64,000 nucleotides of DNA from Sphingomonas sp. (GTDB taxonomy: Bacteria; Pseudomonadota; Alphaproteobacteria; Sphingomonadales; Sphingomonadaceae). Of this stretch, positions 57,473-64,000 are shown piece after piece. The notes under the pieces are model-generated. The model was not told the origin of the DNA, searched no databases, and worked only from the letters and a program-made list of their open reading frames with translations. A program made the translations under genes and the position numbers. Every line of letters begins with the position of its first letter. Positions within the stretch are counted from its first letter, which is position 1. The stretch spans positions 248,001 through 312,000 of the forward strand of contig NZ_SSMY01000006.1 in assembly GCF_004799495.1 (NCBI RefSeq). The letters are read 5' to 3'.

Positions 57473-58096
57473 ATGCGCCACCTTATCCCCCTCGCTTTCC
57501 TCGCCGCTGCGGTCGCGGTCCCCGTGGTCGCGCAGATGTCGATGCCGACCGAAGCACCCGGCAAGCTCGATCCCAAGCGCGTGGTGAAGGGCAGCTACAA
57601 GATCGATCCCGACCACACGCAGGTCGTATTCACCGTGAATCGGCTGGGCTTTACCGAGTTCAACGGCATTTTCGCTGAGCCCATCGGCACCGTGACGCTC
57701 GATCCCCGCGCGCCGGGGACGTCGAAGGTCGAAGTGACGATCCCGATCGCCAAGGTGCGGACCAGCTCTCCCGAGCTCGACAAGGTCATGCAGGCCGCGG
57801 ACTTCTTCGATTCCACCAAGTTCCCGACCGCGACGTTCGTTTCCACCAACGTTAGCGTCGCCGGCACGAACGCAACGATTACCGGCAACCTGACCCTTCA
57901 CGGCGTGACCAAGCGGGTCGTCCTCAAGGCGCGCTTCGTCGGGGCGGGAAACGAGTTCTGGGGCGACAAGAAACTCGCCTTCGGGTTCGCCGCGACCGCG
58001 AGCATCAAGCGCAGCGATTTCGGGCTGACCAACAGCATCCCGCTCGTCTCCGACCGCGTCGATTTGAAGATCAACGCCGGATTCGAGGCGCAGTGA
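57473..58096 (+). CDS. YceI-family periplasmic protein
   Basis: A 207-residue product with a signal peptide (LIPLAFLAAAVAVPVVA-Q) and the YceI lipocalin-like barrel: SYKIDPDHTQVVFTVNRLGF, FDSTKFPTATF, GNLTLHGVTKRV and FAATASIKRSDFGL. Such proteins bind isoprenoid lipids. ATG at 57473 gives the usual length. Its stop overlaps the next gene as GTGA. Confidence 0.92.
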   Translation: MRHLIPLAFLAAAVAVPVVAQMSMPTEAPGKLDPKRVVKGSYKIDPDHTQVVFTVNRLGFTEFNGIFAEPIGTVTLDPRAPGTSKVEVTIPIAKVRTSSPELDKVMQAADFFDSTKFPTATFVSTNVSVAGTNATITGNLTLHGVTKRVVLKARFVGAGNEFWGDKKLAFGFAATASIKRSDFGLTNSIPLVSDRVDLKINAGFEAQ

Positions 58097-58695
58097 GCGA
58101 CGGTGACGAGGGTCAGCCCGGGGTCGGCCGGGTCGAGGCGTTTTCAGACGGCGTGCTCGCGATCATCATCACGATCATGGTGCTCGAGCTGAAGGCGCCG
58201 GAGGAACCGGGAGTCGAGCATCTGTGGCGGCTGTGGCCGACCTTTTGCGCCTACGCGCTCAGCTTTGCCTATGTCGGCATCTACTGGGTCAACCATCACC
58301 GGCTGTTCAGCCACGCAAGGCGCATCACCAACGGGCTCGTCTGGTTCAACCTGTTCCTGCTGTTCGCGCTGTCGCTGATCCCGTTTTCGACCGCGTATCT
58401 CGGCACGCAGCATTTCAGCCGCGACGCGACGCTAGTCTATCTGGCGACGATGCTGTTCCCGGCGATGGCGTATATCCCGCTGCAGGGCGTCATCCGCACG
58501 ACCGGATCGCAGCGCGACGTCGCGCAAACCTATCATCGCCAGACCACGCGCAAGGGCGTTGTCGCGGCGGCAATTTACTTTGTCGGCGTTCCCCTGTCGT
58601 TCGTGTCCCCTTGGCTCGGGATCGCTTGTGCGCTGCTCGTCGCGATCCTGTGGTTTCTGCCGCGCAGCCCGATCGACAATATGTTCGGCGACTGA
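58093..58695 (+). CDS. TMEM175-like potassium channel protein
   Basis: A 200-residue six-helix membrane protein. The first helix carries RVEAFSDGVLAIIITIMVLEL, with the RxxxFSD signature of prokaryotic TMEM175/DUF1211 channels, followed by NHHRLFSHA. Bacterial homologs conduct potassium. The start is GTG at 58093, overlapping the yceI stop by four bases. It lies between ilvC and leuA but has no evident link to amino acid synthesis. Confidence 0.87.
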   Translation: MSDGDEGQPGVGRVEAFSDGVLAIIITIMVLELKAPEEPGVEHLWRLWPTFCAYALSFAYVGIYWVNHHRLFSHARRITNGLVWFNLFLLFALSLIPFSTAYLGTQHFSRDATLVYLATMLFPAMAYIPLQGVIRTTGSQRDVAQTYHRQTTRKGVVAAAIYFVGVPLSFVSPWLGIACALLVAILWFLPRSPIDNMFGD

Positions 58696-58739
58696 GCGCT
58701 GGACTTCCTTAACCATCGCGGGCTAACGCTGGCATCGAG

Positions 58740-58784
58740 ATGACGATCGCGCTCGGCCTTATCCTGCGACTTACGCGCCCTTAG
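58740..58784 (+). CDS. leuL: Predicted leucine-rich leader peptide of leuA
   Basis: A 14-codon reading frame, MTIALGLILRLTRP, with four Leu codons (CTC, CTT, CTG, CTT) and two Ile codons in the eleven residues from position 3 to 13. It is placed 80 bases before leuA, as expected for a leader whose translation senses charged leucine tRNA. A GC hairpin followed by TTTT covers its stop codon, and a 14-base inverted repeat spans 58777-58832. There is only a weak GAG in place of a good ribosome site. This is a prediction from composition, position and structure. Confidence 0.6.
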   Translation: MTIALGLILRLTRP

Positions 58785-58832
58785 GCGCGGTTTTCACTCC
58801 GTGCGCTCATCGAGCGCGCCGCGCCTAAGGGC
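58748..58832 (+). promoter_or_regulatory. Candidate leuA attenuator (competing RNA stems)
   Basis: Arms 58777-58790 and 58819-58832 are perfectly complementary over 14 bases. Inside, GCGCTC (58803-58808) pairs with GAGCGC (58812-58817). CGCGCTCG within the leader's Leu codons (58748-58755) can instead pair with CGAGCGCG (58811-58818). The left long arm can also fold locally into the terminator-like hairpin at 58774-58789. Confidence 0.5.
58774..58794 (+). terminator. Terminator-like hairpin at the end of the leader peptide
   Basis: CGCGCC (58774-58779), loop CTTA, GGCGCG (58784-58789), then G and TTTT (58791-58794). It overlaps the leader stop codon TAG (58782-58784), so a ribosome there would prevent it from folding. 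Confidence 0.45.
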
Positions 58833-58863
58833 TGACCTTCGACTAGATTAGCCGAGAAGAGCC

Positions 58864-60525
58864 ATGCTGCGCGACCCATCGACCAAGTACCGACCGTTTC
58901 CGACCATCGACCTGCCCGACCGGCAATGGCCGTCGCGCCGCATCGAGCGCGCACCGATCTGGCTATCGACCGACATGCGCGACGGCAACCAGGCGCTGAT
59001 CGATCCGATGGATGCGGAGAAGAAGACGCGCTTCTTCGACCTGATCGTGAAGACGGGGATCAAGGAGATTGAGGTCGGCTTCCCGGCGAGCGGTGCGACC
59101 GATTTCGACTATATCCGGAACCTCGTCCGGTCGGGGCGCATTCCCGCCGACGTCACGCCGCAGGTGCTGACGCAATCGCGCCGCGACTTGATCGAGACGA
59201 CGTTCGACAGCTTGCGCGGCGCTCCCAGGGCGATCGTCCACCTCTACAACGCCGTCTCGCCCGCGTGGCGCAAGATCGTGTTCGGCATGTCGAAGGATGA
59301 GATCCGTCAAATCGCGATCGACGGCGCGAAGATCCTGCGCGACTGCGCCGCCGCTCAGCCGGATACCGACTGGCGGTTCGAATATTCGCCCGAAACCTTC
59401 TCCACCGCTGAGGTCGATTTCTCGGTCGAGGTCTGCGCGGCGGTCATGGACGTGCTCCGGCCCACTCCCGACAAACCGATCATCTTCAATCTGCCCGCGA
59501 CGGTCGAATGCGCGACGCCCAACGTATATGCCGACCAGATCGAACTGTTCGGGCGGACGATCCCCAATCGCGACAGCGTGATCATCTCGCTCCACACGCA
59601 CAACGACCGCGGAACCGGGGTCGCGGCGGCGGAGCTTGGGCTGATGGCGGGCGCCGACCGGGTCGAGGGCTGCCTGCTCGGCAATGGCGAGCGCACCGGC
59701 AATTGCGACCTCGTGACCGTCGCGCTCAACATGTACACGCAAGGGGTCGATCCGGGACTCGACCTGTCGGACATCGATGCGATCATCAACACGGTCGAAT
59801 ATTGCACCAGCCTGCCCGTCCACCCGCGCCACGCTTATGCGGGGGAGCTGGTCTATACTTCGTTCTCGGGCAGCCATCAGGACGCGATCAGGAAGGGCTT
59901 CACCGCGCGCGAGCGGCAGAACGACGACTATTGGGAAATCCCCTACCTGCCGATCGACCCCGCCGACTTGGGCCGCAGCTACGAGGCAGTAATCCGCGTC
60001 AATTCGCAGAGCGGCAAAGGCGGCGTCGCCTGGGTGCTCGAACAAGACAAGGGGCTGCGCTTGCCCAAGCGGCTCCAAGCCGACTTCTCGCGGCATGTGC
60101 AGGGGCTGGCCGACCAAGCCAGCCGCGAGCTCGACGCCGGTGACATCTGGCGGCTGTTCGAGCGCACCTATCTGGCGGGCGATTGGGACCGGCTCAAGCT
60201 CCAGGCCTATGACGAAACGCGCGCCGCCGACGGCGACCGCATCTTCGCCGGCAGCATCGCGGAGGGCGGCGCGGTCAAATCGGTCAGCGGGCGCGGTAAC
60301 GGTCTGATCTCGAGCGTGCTGGCGGGCGTCCGCGAGGGGTTCGGGATCGATCTCGAGGTGGTCGATTATGTCGAGCATGCGATCGGCCACGGCACCGACG
60401 TCCAAGCGGCCGCCTATGTAGAGTGCCGCTCGGCCGACGGTGCGACGGTATGGGGCGTGGGGATCGATGAGGACGTCGCGACCGCGAGCGTGCGCGCGGT
60501 GTTATCGGCGGCGAACCGCGCCTAG
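58864..60525 (+). CDS. leuA: 2-isopropylmalate synthase (long form)
   Basis: A 553-residue enzyme. STDMRDGNQAL binds substrate and metal, ISLHTHNDRGTGVAAAE carries the metal-binding HxH, and GCLLGNGERTGNCDLV follows; the C-terminal 150 residues are the LeuA allosteric domain for leucine feedback. It condenses acetyl-CoA with 2-ketoisovalerate. Its N-terminus (DPSTKYRPFPTIDLPDRQWP) is that of the long LeuA type. GAGAAGAG precedes the ATG. It ends overlapping a convergent gene by four bases. Confidence 0.96.
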   Translation: MLRDPSTKYRPFPTIDLPDRQWPSRRIERAPIWLSTDMRDGNQALIDPMDAEKKTRFFDLIVKTGIKEIEVGFPASGATDFDYIRNLVRSGRIPADVTPQVLTQSRRDLIETTFDSLRGAPRAIVHLYNAVSPAWRKIVFGMSKDEIRQIAIDGAKILRDCAAAQPDTDWRFEYSPETFSTAEVDFSVEVCAAVMDVLRPTPDKPIIFNLPATVECATPNVYADQIELFGRTIPNRDSVIISLHTHNDRGTGVAAAELGLMAGADRVEGCLLGNGERTGNCDLVTVALNMYTQGVDPGLDLSDIDAIINTVEYCTSLPVHPRHAYAGELVYTSFSGSHQDAIRKGFTARERQNDDYWEIPYLPIDPADLGRSYEAVIRVNSQSGKGGVAWVLEQDKGLRLPKRLQADFSRHVQGLADQASRELDAGDIWRLFERTYLAGDWDRLKLQAYDETRAADGDRIFAGSIAEGGAVKSVSGRGNGLISSVLAGVREGFGIDLEVVDYVEHAIGHGTDVQAAAYVECRSADGATVWGVGIDEDVATASVRAVLSAANRA

Positions 60526-61043
60526 AGCTTCAACCGTGGCCTACCCAGGAAGTCGCGCTTGCCCAACTTCACGCCCTTCCAGCGCAGGATGTCATACGCC
60601 GTCGTCGCGTGGAAATAGAAATTGGGCTGCGAGAAGGAAAGCAGGAAGTCTTCGGCAGTGAACGGCATCACCATCTCGCCCATCTCGAACCGCATGTCGC
60701 GACCAACGAAACCATTGACCTCGTCGGGCGATAGCGCTTCGATCTTGGCGAGGGCCCCGGCGATGGCGGACCGCAGCCCGTCGAACGTCGTTGGCCACGG
60801 CGTCATGTCGGGCGAAAACACTCCCGCCCGGACGCCTTCGATCGCGCCGATCGAATGCGCCGAGCACGATTTCACCTGATATCCGAACGGCAGCATGTCG
60901 TCGGCCAGTCGCGCCTTGAGCAGATCGTCGGGGTCAGTCCCGGTCTCCGCGCAATGCGCCTCCGCCTTGTCGAGCAACCGCGCGACCGCGCCGAGAATCT
61001 GGACGTAATTCGGCACGACCGCCGAATAGAGCGACAGCGTCAT
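60522..61043 (-). CDS. DUF1993 protein
   Basis: A 173-residue cytoplasmic protein of the DUF1993 family, related to DinB-like four-helix bundles: SVVPNYVQ-type start, LADDMLPFGYQVKSCSAHS, TFDGLRSAIAGALAKIEAL and PNFYFHATTAYDILRW. Conserved His residues hint at metal binding. Function unknown. It is coupled by ATGA overlap to the secreted-protein gene upstream. Confidence 0.85.
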   Translation of the reverse strand: MTLSLYSAVVPNYVQILGAVARLLDKAEAHCAETGTDPDDLLKARLADDMLPFGYQVKSCSAHSIGAIEGVRAGVFSPDMTPWPTTFDGLRSAIAGALAKIEALSPDEVNGFVGRDMRFEMGEMVMPFTAEDFLLSFSQPNFYFHATTAYDILRWKGVKLGKRDFLGRPRLKL

Positions 61044-61651
61044 TTATCTCTCCCCACACTCTGTCGATGAAAGACCATCAGGCCGGGCGTCGTTGGGCGC
61101 CTGTCGGGCGACGTGTTGGTCCACACGATCGGGAAACTGCCGATGCGCATCTCGTCGCCCGACACCCACGCACGCTCGTACAGTCGCGTGCCGGTCGCCG
61201 GAAACGCGAAGGGCGCGCAGAACCGTCCCGCCACATCGCGCGCGACGTTCAGTTTCCACCCGCCGCCCAAGCCGCAACCCGATGCCTGACTCGCGTTGTA
61301 GGTCGCGACGACGTCCTCGGCGTCGGGGGTCATCGTGATCGACCGGACGTCGTGCTCGAAATCGGTGGTGCCGTCGTCCATCGTCCGCCAACTCACCATC
61401 ACCGCGCGATAATCAGTGGCGACGGTGGGCACGTCGCAAGTGTTGTGCGCAAAGATTTGCGTGGCGGCGACGACCGCCATCCCCGATATCTCCAGTCGCG
61501 TGACGAAGCCGTGCCGCCCGTTCTTGCCGATCGGCAGGCAATCGGTCTTCCACACGCCGTCGAGCGCCAGGCGCGGCGCGCGCTTCGCGGCAAGCGGCGG
61601 GCCGGTGAATGGGAGCGACAGTGCCAACAGGATCGCGACTACCCTTCTCAC
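61040..61651 (-). CDS. Secreted hypothetical protein
   Basis: A 203-residue product with a signal peptide (VVAILLALSLPFTGPPLAA). Four Cys residues lie in the mature part (TDCLPIGKNG, NTCDVPT, SGCGLGGGW and RFCAPFAF), which may form disulfides. A lipocalin-like or small beta-barrel fold is possible (DGVWKTDCLPIG at the start), but no family is recognised. It overlaps both neighbours (folB and the DUF1993 gene) by four bases. Confidence 0.7.
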   Translation of the reverse strand: MRRVVAILLALSLPFTGPPLAAKRAPRLALDGVWKTDCLPIGKNGRHGFVTRLEISGMAVVAATQIFAHNTCDVPTVATDYRAVMVSWRTMDDGTTDFEHDVRSITMTPDAEDVVATYNASQASGCGLGGGWKLNVARDVAGRFCAPFAFPATGTRLYERAWVSGDEMRIGSFPIVWTNTSPDRRPTTPGLMVFHRQSVGRDK

Positions 61652-62016
61652 CTCACCCTCCCCCTCGTGCGGACGACTTCACAGCCGATTTGCGCGTCCG
61701 GATAGATGTCGGGTTTGGTCGAGCGTACCGTGACTTCGGTAACGCGCAGATCGGTCAAGCACAGCGCGGCGATGCGCTCGCACAGCACCTCCTGCAGCAT
61801 GATGTGCTCGCCAGCCGCGATCGCGTGGATGCCCTCGCGGATGCGGTCGTAATCGACCACCGCCTCGATCCGGTCCTCGGGCAGCGCTGGATAACGGCAA
61901 GTCATCGCGACCGACACGAGCACGCGCTGCGGTGCGGCCAACTCGTGCGCGTGGATGCCGAGCCCGATCATCAACTCGAGCGCGTCGAGCCGAATCGTGT
62001 AGGTCGCGTCACCCAT
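61648..62016 (-). CDS. folB: Dihydroneopterin aldolase
   Basis: A 122-residue FolB: LDALELMIGLGIHAHELAAPQRVLV, DYDRIREGIHAIA, MLQEVLCERIAALCL and VTVRSTKPDIYPDAQ. The Glu in ELAAPQ and the Lys in STKP are expected catalytic positions. It cleaves dihydroneopterin to 6-hydroxymethyldihydropterin in folate synthesis. It overlaps the end of the upstream reductase by eight bases, which links it with folE. Confidence 0.9.
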   Translation of the reverse strand: MGDATYTIRLDALELMIGLGIHAHELAAPQRVLVSVAMTCRYPALPEDRIEAVVDYDRIREGIHAIAAGEHIMLQEVLCERIAALCLTDLRVTEVTVRSTKPDIYPDAQIGCEVVRTRGRVR

Positions 62017-62782
62017 CGCGGCGCCCGGGGGTCGAGAACATTACGTCGCCGTCGCGCTTGAGGAAACGCTGGCCATTGTCGACGAATAGGTTCTGCCCGG
62101 TGACCGCGGGCGCGGTCAGGAGGTACTCGACCGCGCGGGCGATCTCCTCGATCGGAACCGGACGCTGGAGCAGATTCTGCCCGGCGACCGCCGCGAATTC
62201 CGCCTCGCTCTGGTCGCCGCTCGGCAAGGTCAGGCCGGGCGACACGGCGTTGACGCGCACCCTTGGCGCCAGCGCCTGCGCGAGCATCGTCGTCGCGCCT
62301 TCGAGCGCGATCTTGGTGCAGGTGTAGCTGAAGAAATCGGGATTGAGATTGGCGACCTTCTGGTCGAGCAAATTGACCACCGCGCCATCGGCCAGCCCGC
62401 CCTGCTTCGCCAGTTCGCACGCCAATGCGACGGGCGCCGACAGGTTCGTCGCAGTCAGCTGGGCTAAAAGTGCCGGATCGAACGCCGGCGGGCGGTCGAA
62501 CTCGAACACCGATGCGCAATTGACCAGCCCGTCGATCACCCCGTTCATGGCGTTGCGCGCGGCCGTGAAGATCGCCGCGGGCGCGTGCGGGTCGGCGAGG
62601 TCGCCCACCACCGTCGCGACGCGCTCCCCGGAAGGATCGAGTTCCGCCGCGAGGCTGCCCGCATCGTCATCGTGCGGCTGGTGGTGGTGGATCACCACGC
62701 GGTGCCCCGCCCGCGCCAGCGCACGGACGATCGCCGCGCCGATCCGCCGCGATCCGCCGGTAACGAGGACGGTCCGGGTCAA
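62009..62782 (-). CDS. Pteridine reductase-like short-chain dehydrogenase (FolM-type)
   Basis: A 257-residue SDR. The cofactor loop is TGGSRRIG, with Arg in the TGxxxRxG pattern typical of pteridine reductases rather than TGxxxGxG. The catalytic pair lies in FSYTCTKIALEG (Tyr and Lys), and NLLDQKV is close to the pterin-binding segment. It probably reduces dihydrofolate or dihydromonapterin. The start TTG at 62782 overlaps the folE stop as TTGA, placing it between folE and folB. Confidence 0.85.
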   Translation of the reverse strand: MTRTVLVTGGSRRIGAAIVRALARAGHRVVIHHHQPHDDDAGSLAAELDPSGERVATVVGDLADPHAPAAIFTAARNAMNGVIDGLVNCASVFEFDRPPAFDPALLAQLTATNLSAPVALACELAKQGGLADGAVVNLLDQKVANLNPDFFSYTCTKIALEGATTMLAQALAPRVRVNAVSPGLTLPSGDQSEAEFAAVAGQNLLQRPVPIEEIARAVEYLLTAPAVTGQNLFVDNGQRFLKRDGDVMFSTPGRRDG

Positions 62783-63411
62783 GCGCGGCCCTGCATGTCC
62801 ATCAGCGCGAGCACTTCGCGTCGGCTGCGCTCGTCGTCGCGGAACACGCCCATCATGCGGCTGGTGACCATCCCCACGCCCGGGGTGCGTACGCCGCGCG
62901 CGGTCATGCACGCATGCGTCGCCTCGATCACCACCGCGACGCCCTGCGGCTTGAGGTTGTCCCAGATGCAGTCGGCTACCTCGGCGGTCAGCCGCTCCTG
63001 CACCTGCAGCCGCCGCGCGAAGCCGTGGAGGACGCGCGCCAGCTTGGAGATGCCGACGACATGGTTCTTGGGCAGATAGGCGATGTGCGCGCGGCCGATG
63101 ATCGGCGCCATGTGGTGCTCGCAATGCGACTGGAACGGGATATCCTTGAGCAAGACGATATCGTCGTATCCGCCGACTTCCTCAAACACGCGCTTGAGGT
63201 GGACCGCCGGGTCGTCGTCGTATCCCGCGCAATATTCCTTCCACGCCCGCGCGACGCGAAGCGGCGTGTCGCGCAATCCTTCACGCGTGGGATCGTCGCC
63301 CGCCCAGCGAATCAGCGTTTTGACCGCATCGGCGACCTCGTCGGGGACCGGAATCTTCGGCGACGGTGCGACCAGGTCGCCGTCGTTCAAATCGTCTTCG
63401 TGTTCGCTCAT
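62779..63411 (-). CDS. folE: GTP cyclohydrolase I
   Basis: A 210-residue FolE. The zinc ligands are in FQSHCEHHMAPIIG (Cys and His) and the second Cys in THACMTARGV; LPKNHVVGISKLAR, QVQERLT and SRMMGVFRDDE are conserved. It makes dihydroneopterin triphosphate from GTP. It is the first gene of a folE-reductase-folB unit running on the minus strand. The gap upstream is 227 bases and diverges to a TonB receptor gene. Confidence 0.96.
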   Translation of the reverse strand: MSEHEDDLNDGDLVAPSPKIPVPDEVADAVKTLIRWAGDDPTREGLRDTPLRVARAWKEYCAGYDDDPAVHLKRVFEEVGGYDDIVLLKDIPFQSHCEHHMAPIIGRAHIAYLPKNHVVGISKLARVLHGFARRLQVQERLTAEVADCIWDNLKPQGVAVVIEATHACMTARGVRTPGVGMVTSRMMGVFRDDERSRREVLALMDMQGRA

Positions 63412-63535
63412 CTCGATCCGTTCACGTCATTTGCCGGCGCGATGCAATAGCAAGGCCCCGCGCGCCGCTTGCATGCAGACTGTTCCTTTTGAGCAACAGA
63501 CGCCCGAACCCGCAACTTTTAGAGCGTCTAGCCCA

Positions 63536-63565
63536 TTGACGACGCAAGTTTAAGCCTCCTAGATT
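63536..63565 (+). promoter_or_regulatory. Candidate promoter of the TonB-dependent receptor
   Basis: TTGACG (63536-63541), 18-base spacer, TAGATT (63560-63565). It would give a 5' leader of about 65 bases; AGGAGG is present at 63621-63626, twelve bases before the ATG. Confidence 0.4.
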
Positions 63566-63638
63566 TGGAATGTTGGGTACGAAGAAACGCGCTAGCCGAC
63601 ATCAGATCGGGAGCGTCTGCAGGAGGGGATGTTTTCCG

Positions 63639-64000
63639 ATGAAGAAATTCGAGCTTCTCGCCGCGTCTGCGATTGCCTTGCTCGCCGCCAATCCGGCGCT
63701 TGCGCAGACCACGCCGCCGCCGGGTCAGCCCGCCACGACCGGTACGCCGACGCCGCAGGCGGACGACGACAATCAGATCGGCGACATCGTCATCACGGCG
63801 CAGCGTCAATCGGAAAGCCTTCAGTCCGTGCCGATCGCGGTCTCGGCGTTCAGCGCGGCGAATCTGAAGGAGCAGCAGATCAACACGACCAGCGACCTTC
63901 AGCTGACGCTGCCCAACATCACCTACACCAAGTCCAACTTCACCTCGTCCTCGTCGTTCAACATCCGCGGCATCGGCGATTTGTGCGTCGGCGTCACCTG
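63639..64000 (+). CDS. TonB-dependent receptor, N-terminal part
   Basis: Only the first 120 residues are in the window. After a signal peptide ([18 protein letters not shown]) and a Pro/Thr-rich spacer comes the TonB box and plug domain start: DIVITAQRQSESLQSVPIAVSAFSAA, then LKEQQINTTSDLQLTLPN and NIRGIGD. It would import a ligand such as a siderophore, vitamin or sugar through the outer membrane; the ligand cannot be told. The gene runs off the right edge. Confidence 0.92.
   Translation, partial: MKKFELLAASAIALLAANPALAQTTPPPGQPATTGTPTPQADDDNQIGDIVITAQRQSESLQSVPIAVSAFSAANLKEQQINTTSDLQLTLPNITYTKSNFTSSSSFNIRGIGDLCVGVT

Overview
The window reads as a continuous chromosomal segment of a GC-rich alphaproteobacterium, most likely a sphingomonad (Sphingomonas or a close relative). 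The support is: a DivL-type noncanonical kinase with Tyr in place of the phosphoacceptor His; a pyruvate dehydrogenase E1-beta carrying its own lipoyl domain; the long-form LeuA; AddAB instead of RecBCD; a TonB-dependent receptor of sphingomonad style; and dense gene packing in which ATGA, GTGA and TGATG start/stop overlaps are the rule. I saw no rRNA, tRNA, CRISPR array, transposase or prophage. No gene-free stretch exceeds 300 bases; the longest (39152-39434, 283 bases) holds a REP-like element.

Layout. 1-1243: the end of argJ, a secreted hypothetical protein and thioredoxin. 1306-12781 (minus strand): a compact run divL - ccdA - ccdB - tsaE - amgK - murU - addB - addA, with trxA behind it. 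A CcdAB-type toxin-antitoxin pair, with its own predicted promoter and operator, sits between the cell-cycle kinase gene and essential tsaE, and ccdB is joined to tsaE by an ATGA overlap. 12807-15232: pdhA/pdhB. 15385-19018: MFS exporter, cysK, SleB-type hydrolase. 19149-24632: acyl-CoA dehydrogenase with a MerR regulator, a lipoprotein, hisI, purF, an SDR. 24722-28973: serine hydrolase, cyclopropane fatty acid synthase-like protein, small HTH protein, photolyase. 28977-32313: 2-oxoacid:ferredoxin oxidoreductase korA/korB with a small membrane protein inserted between the subunits. 32383-39151: HDAC-like deacetylase, esterase, rppH, secreted protein, arginine succinyltransferase-pathway genes (M20 hydrolase, astA, astB), small membrane protein. 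39435-44633: gatA/gatC, a DUF4153 membrane protein, a DUF3089 protein, ruvX. 44619-47805: AraC regulator, pyrB and an apparently non-catalytic dihydroorotase. 47807-51640: SPOR protein, ribbon-helix-helix-like protein, ParA ATPase, and a divergent Sel1/SPOR protein. 51648-53800: VOC protein, serB and miaA with overlapping 5' ends. 53887-60525: branched-chain amino acid block ilvB-ilvN-ilvC, then yceI and a TMEM175-like gene, then leuA preceded by a predicted leucine-rich leader peptide. 60522-63411: DUF1993 protein, secreted protein, and folB - pteridine reductase-like SDR - folE. The window ends inside a TonB-dependent receptor gene.

Most of the window is biosynthetic and housekeeping. The points that stand out are the ccdAB insertion coupled to tsaE, the leucine leader in front of leuA, the ParA/RHH/SPOR cassette, the pseudo-dihydroorotase coupled to pyrB, and the extra membrane gene within kor. 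Two families of intergenic palindromic repeats recur, mostly at ends of transcription units. All functional calls come from reading motifs by eye; no database search was run.
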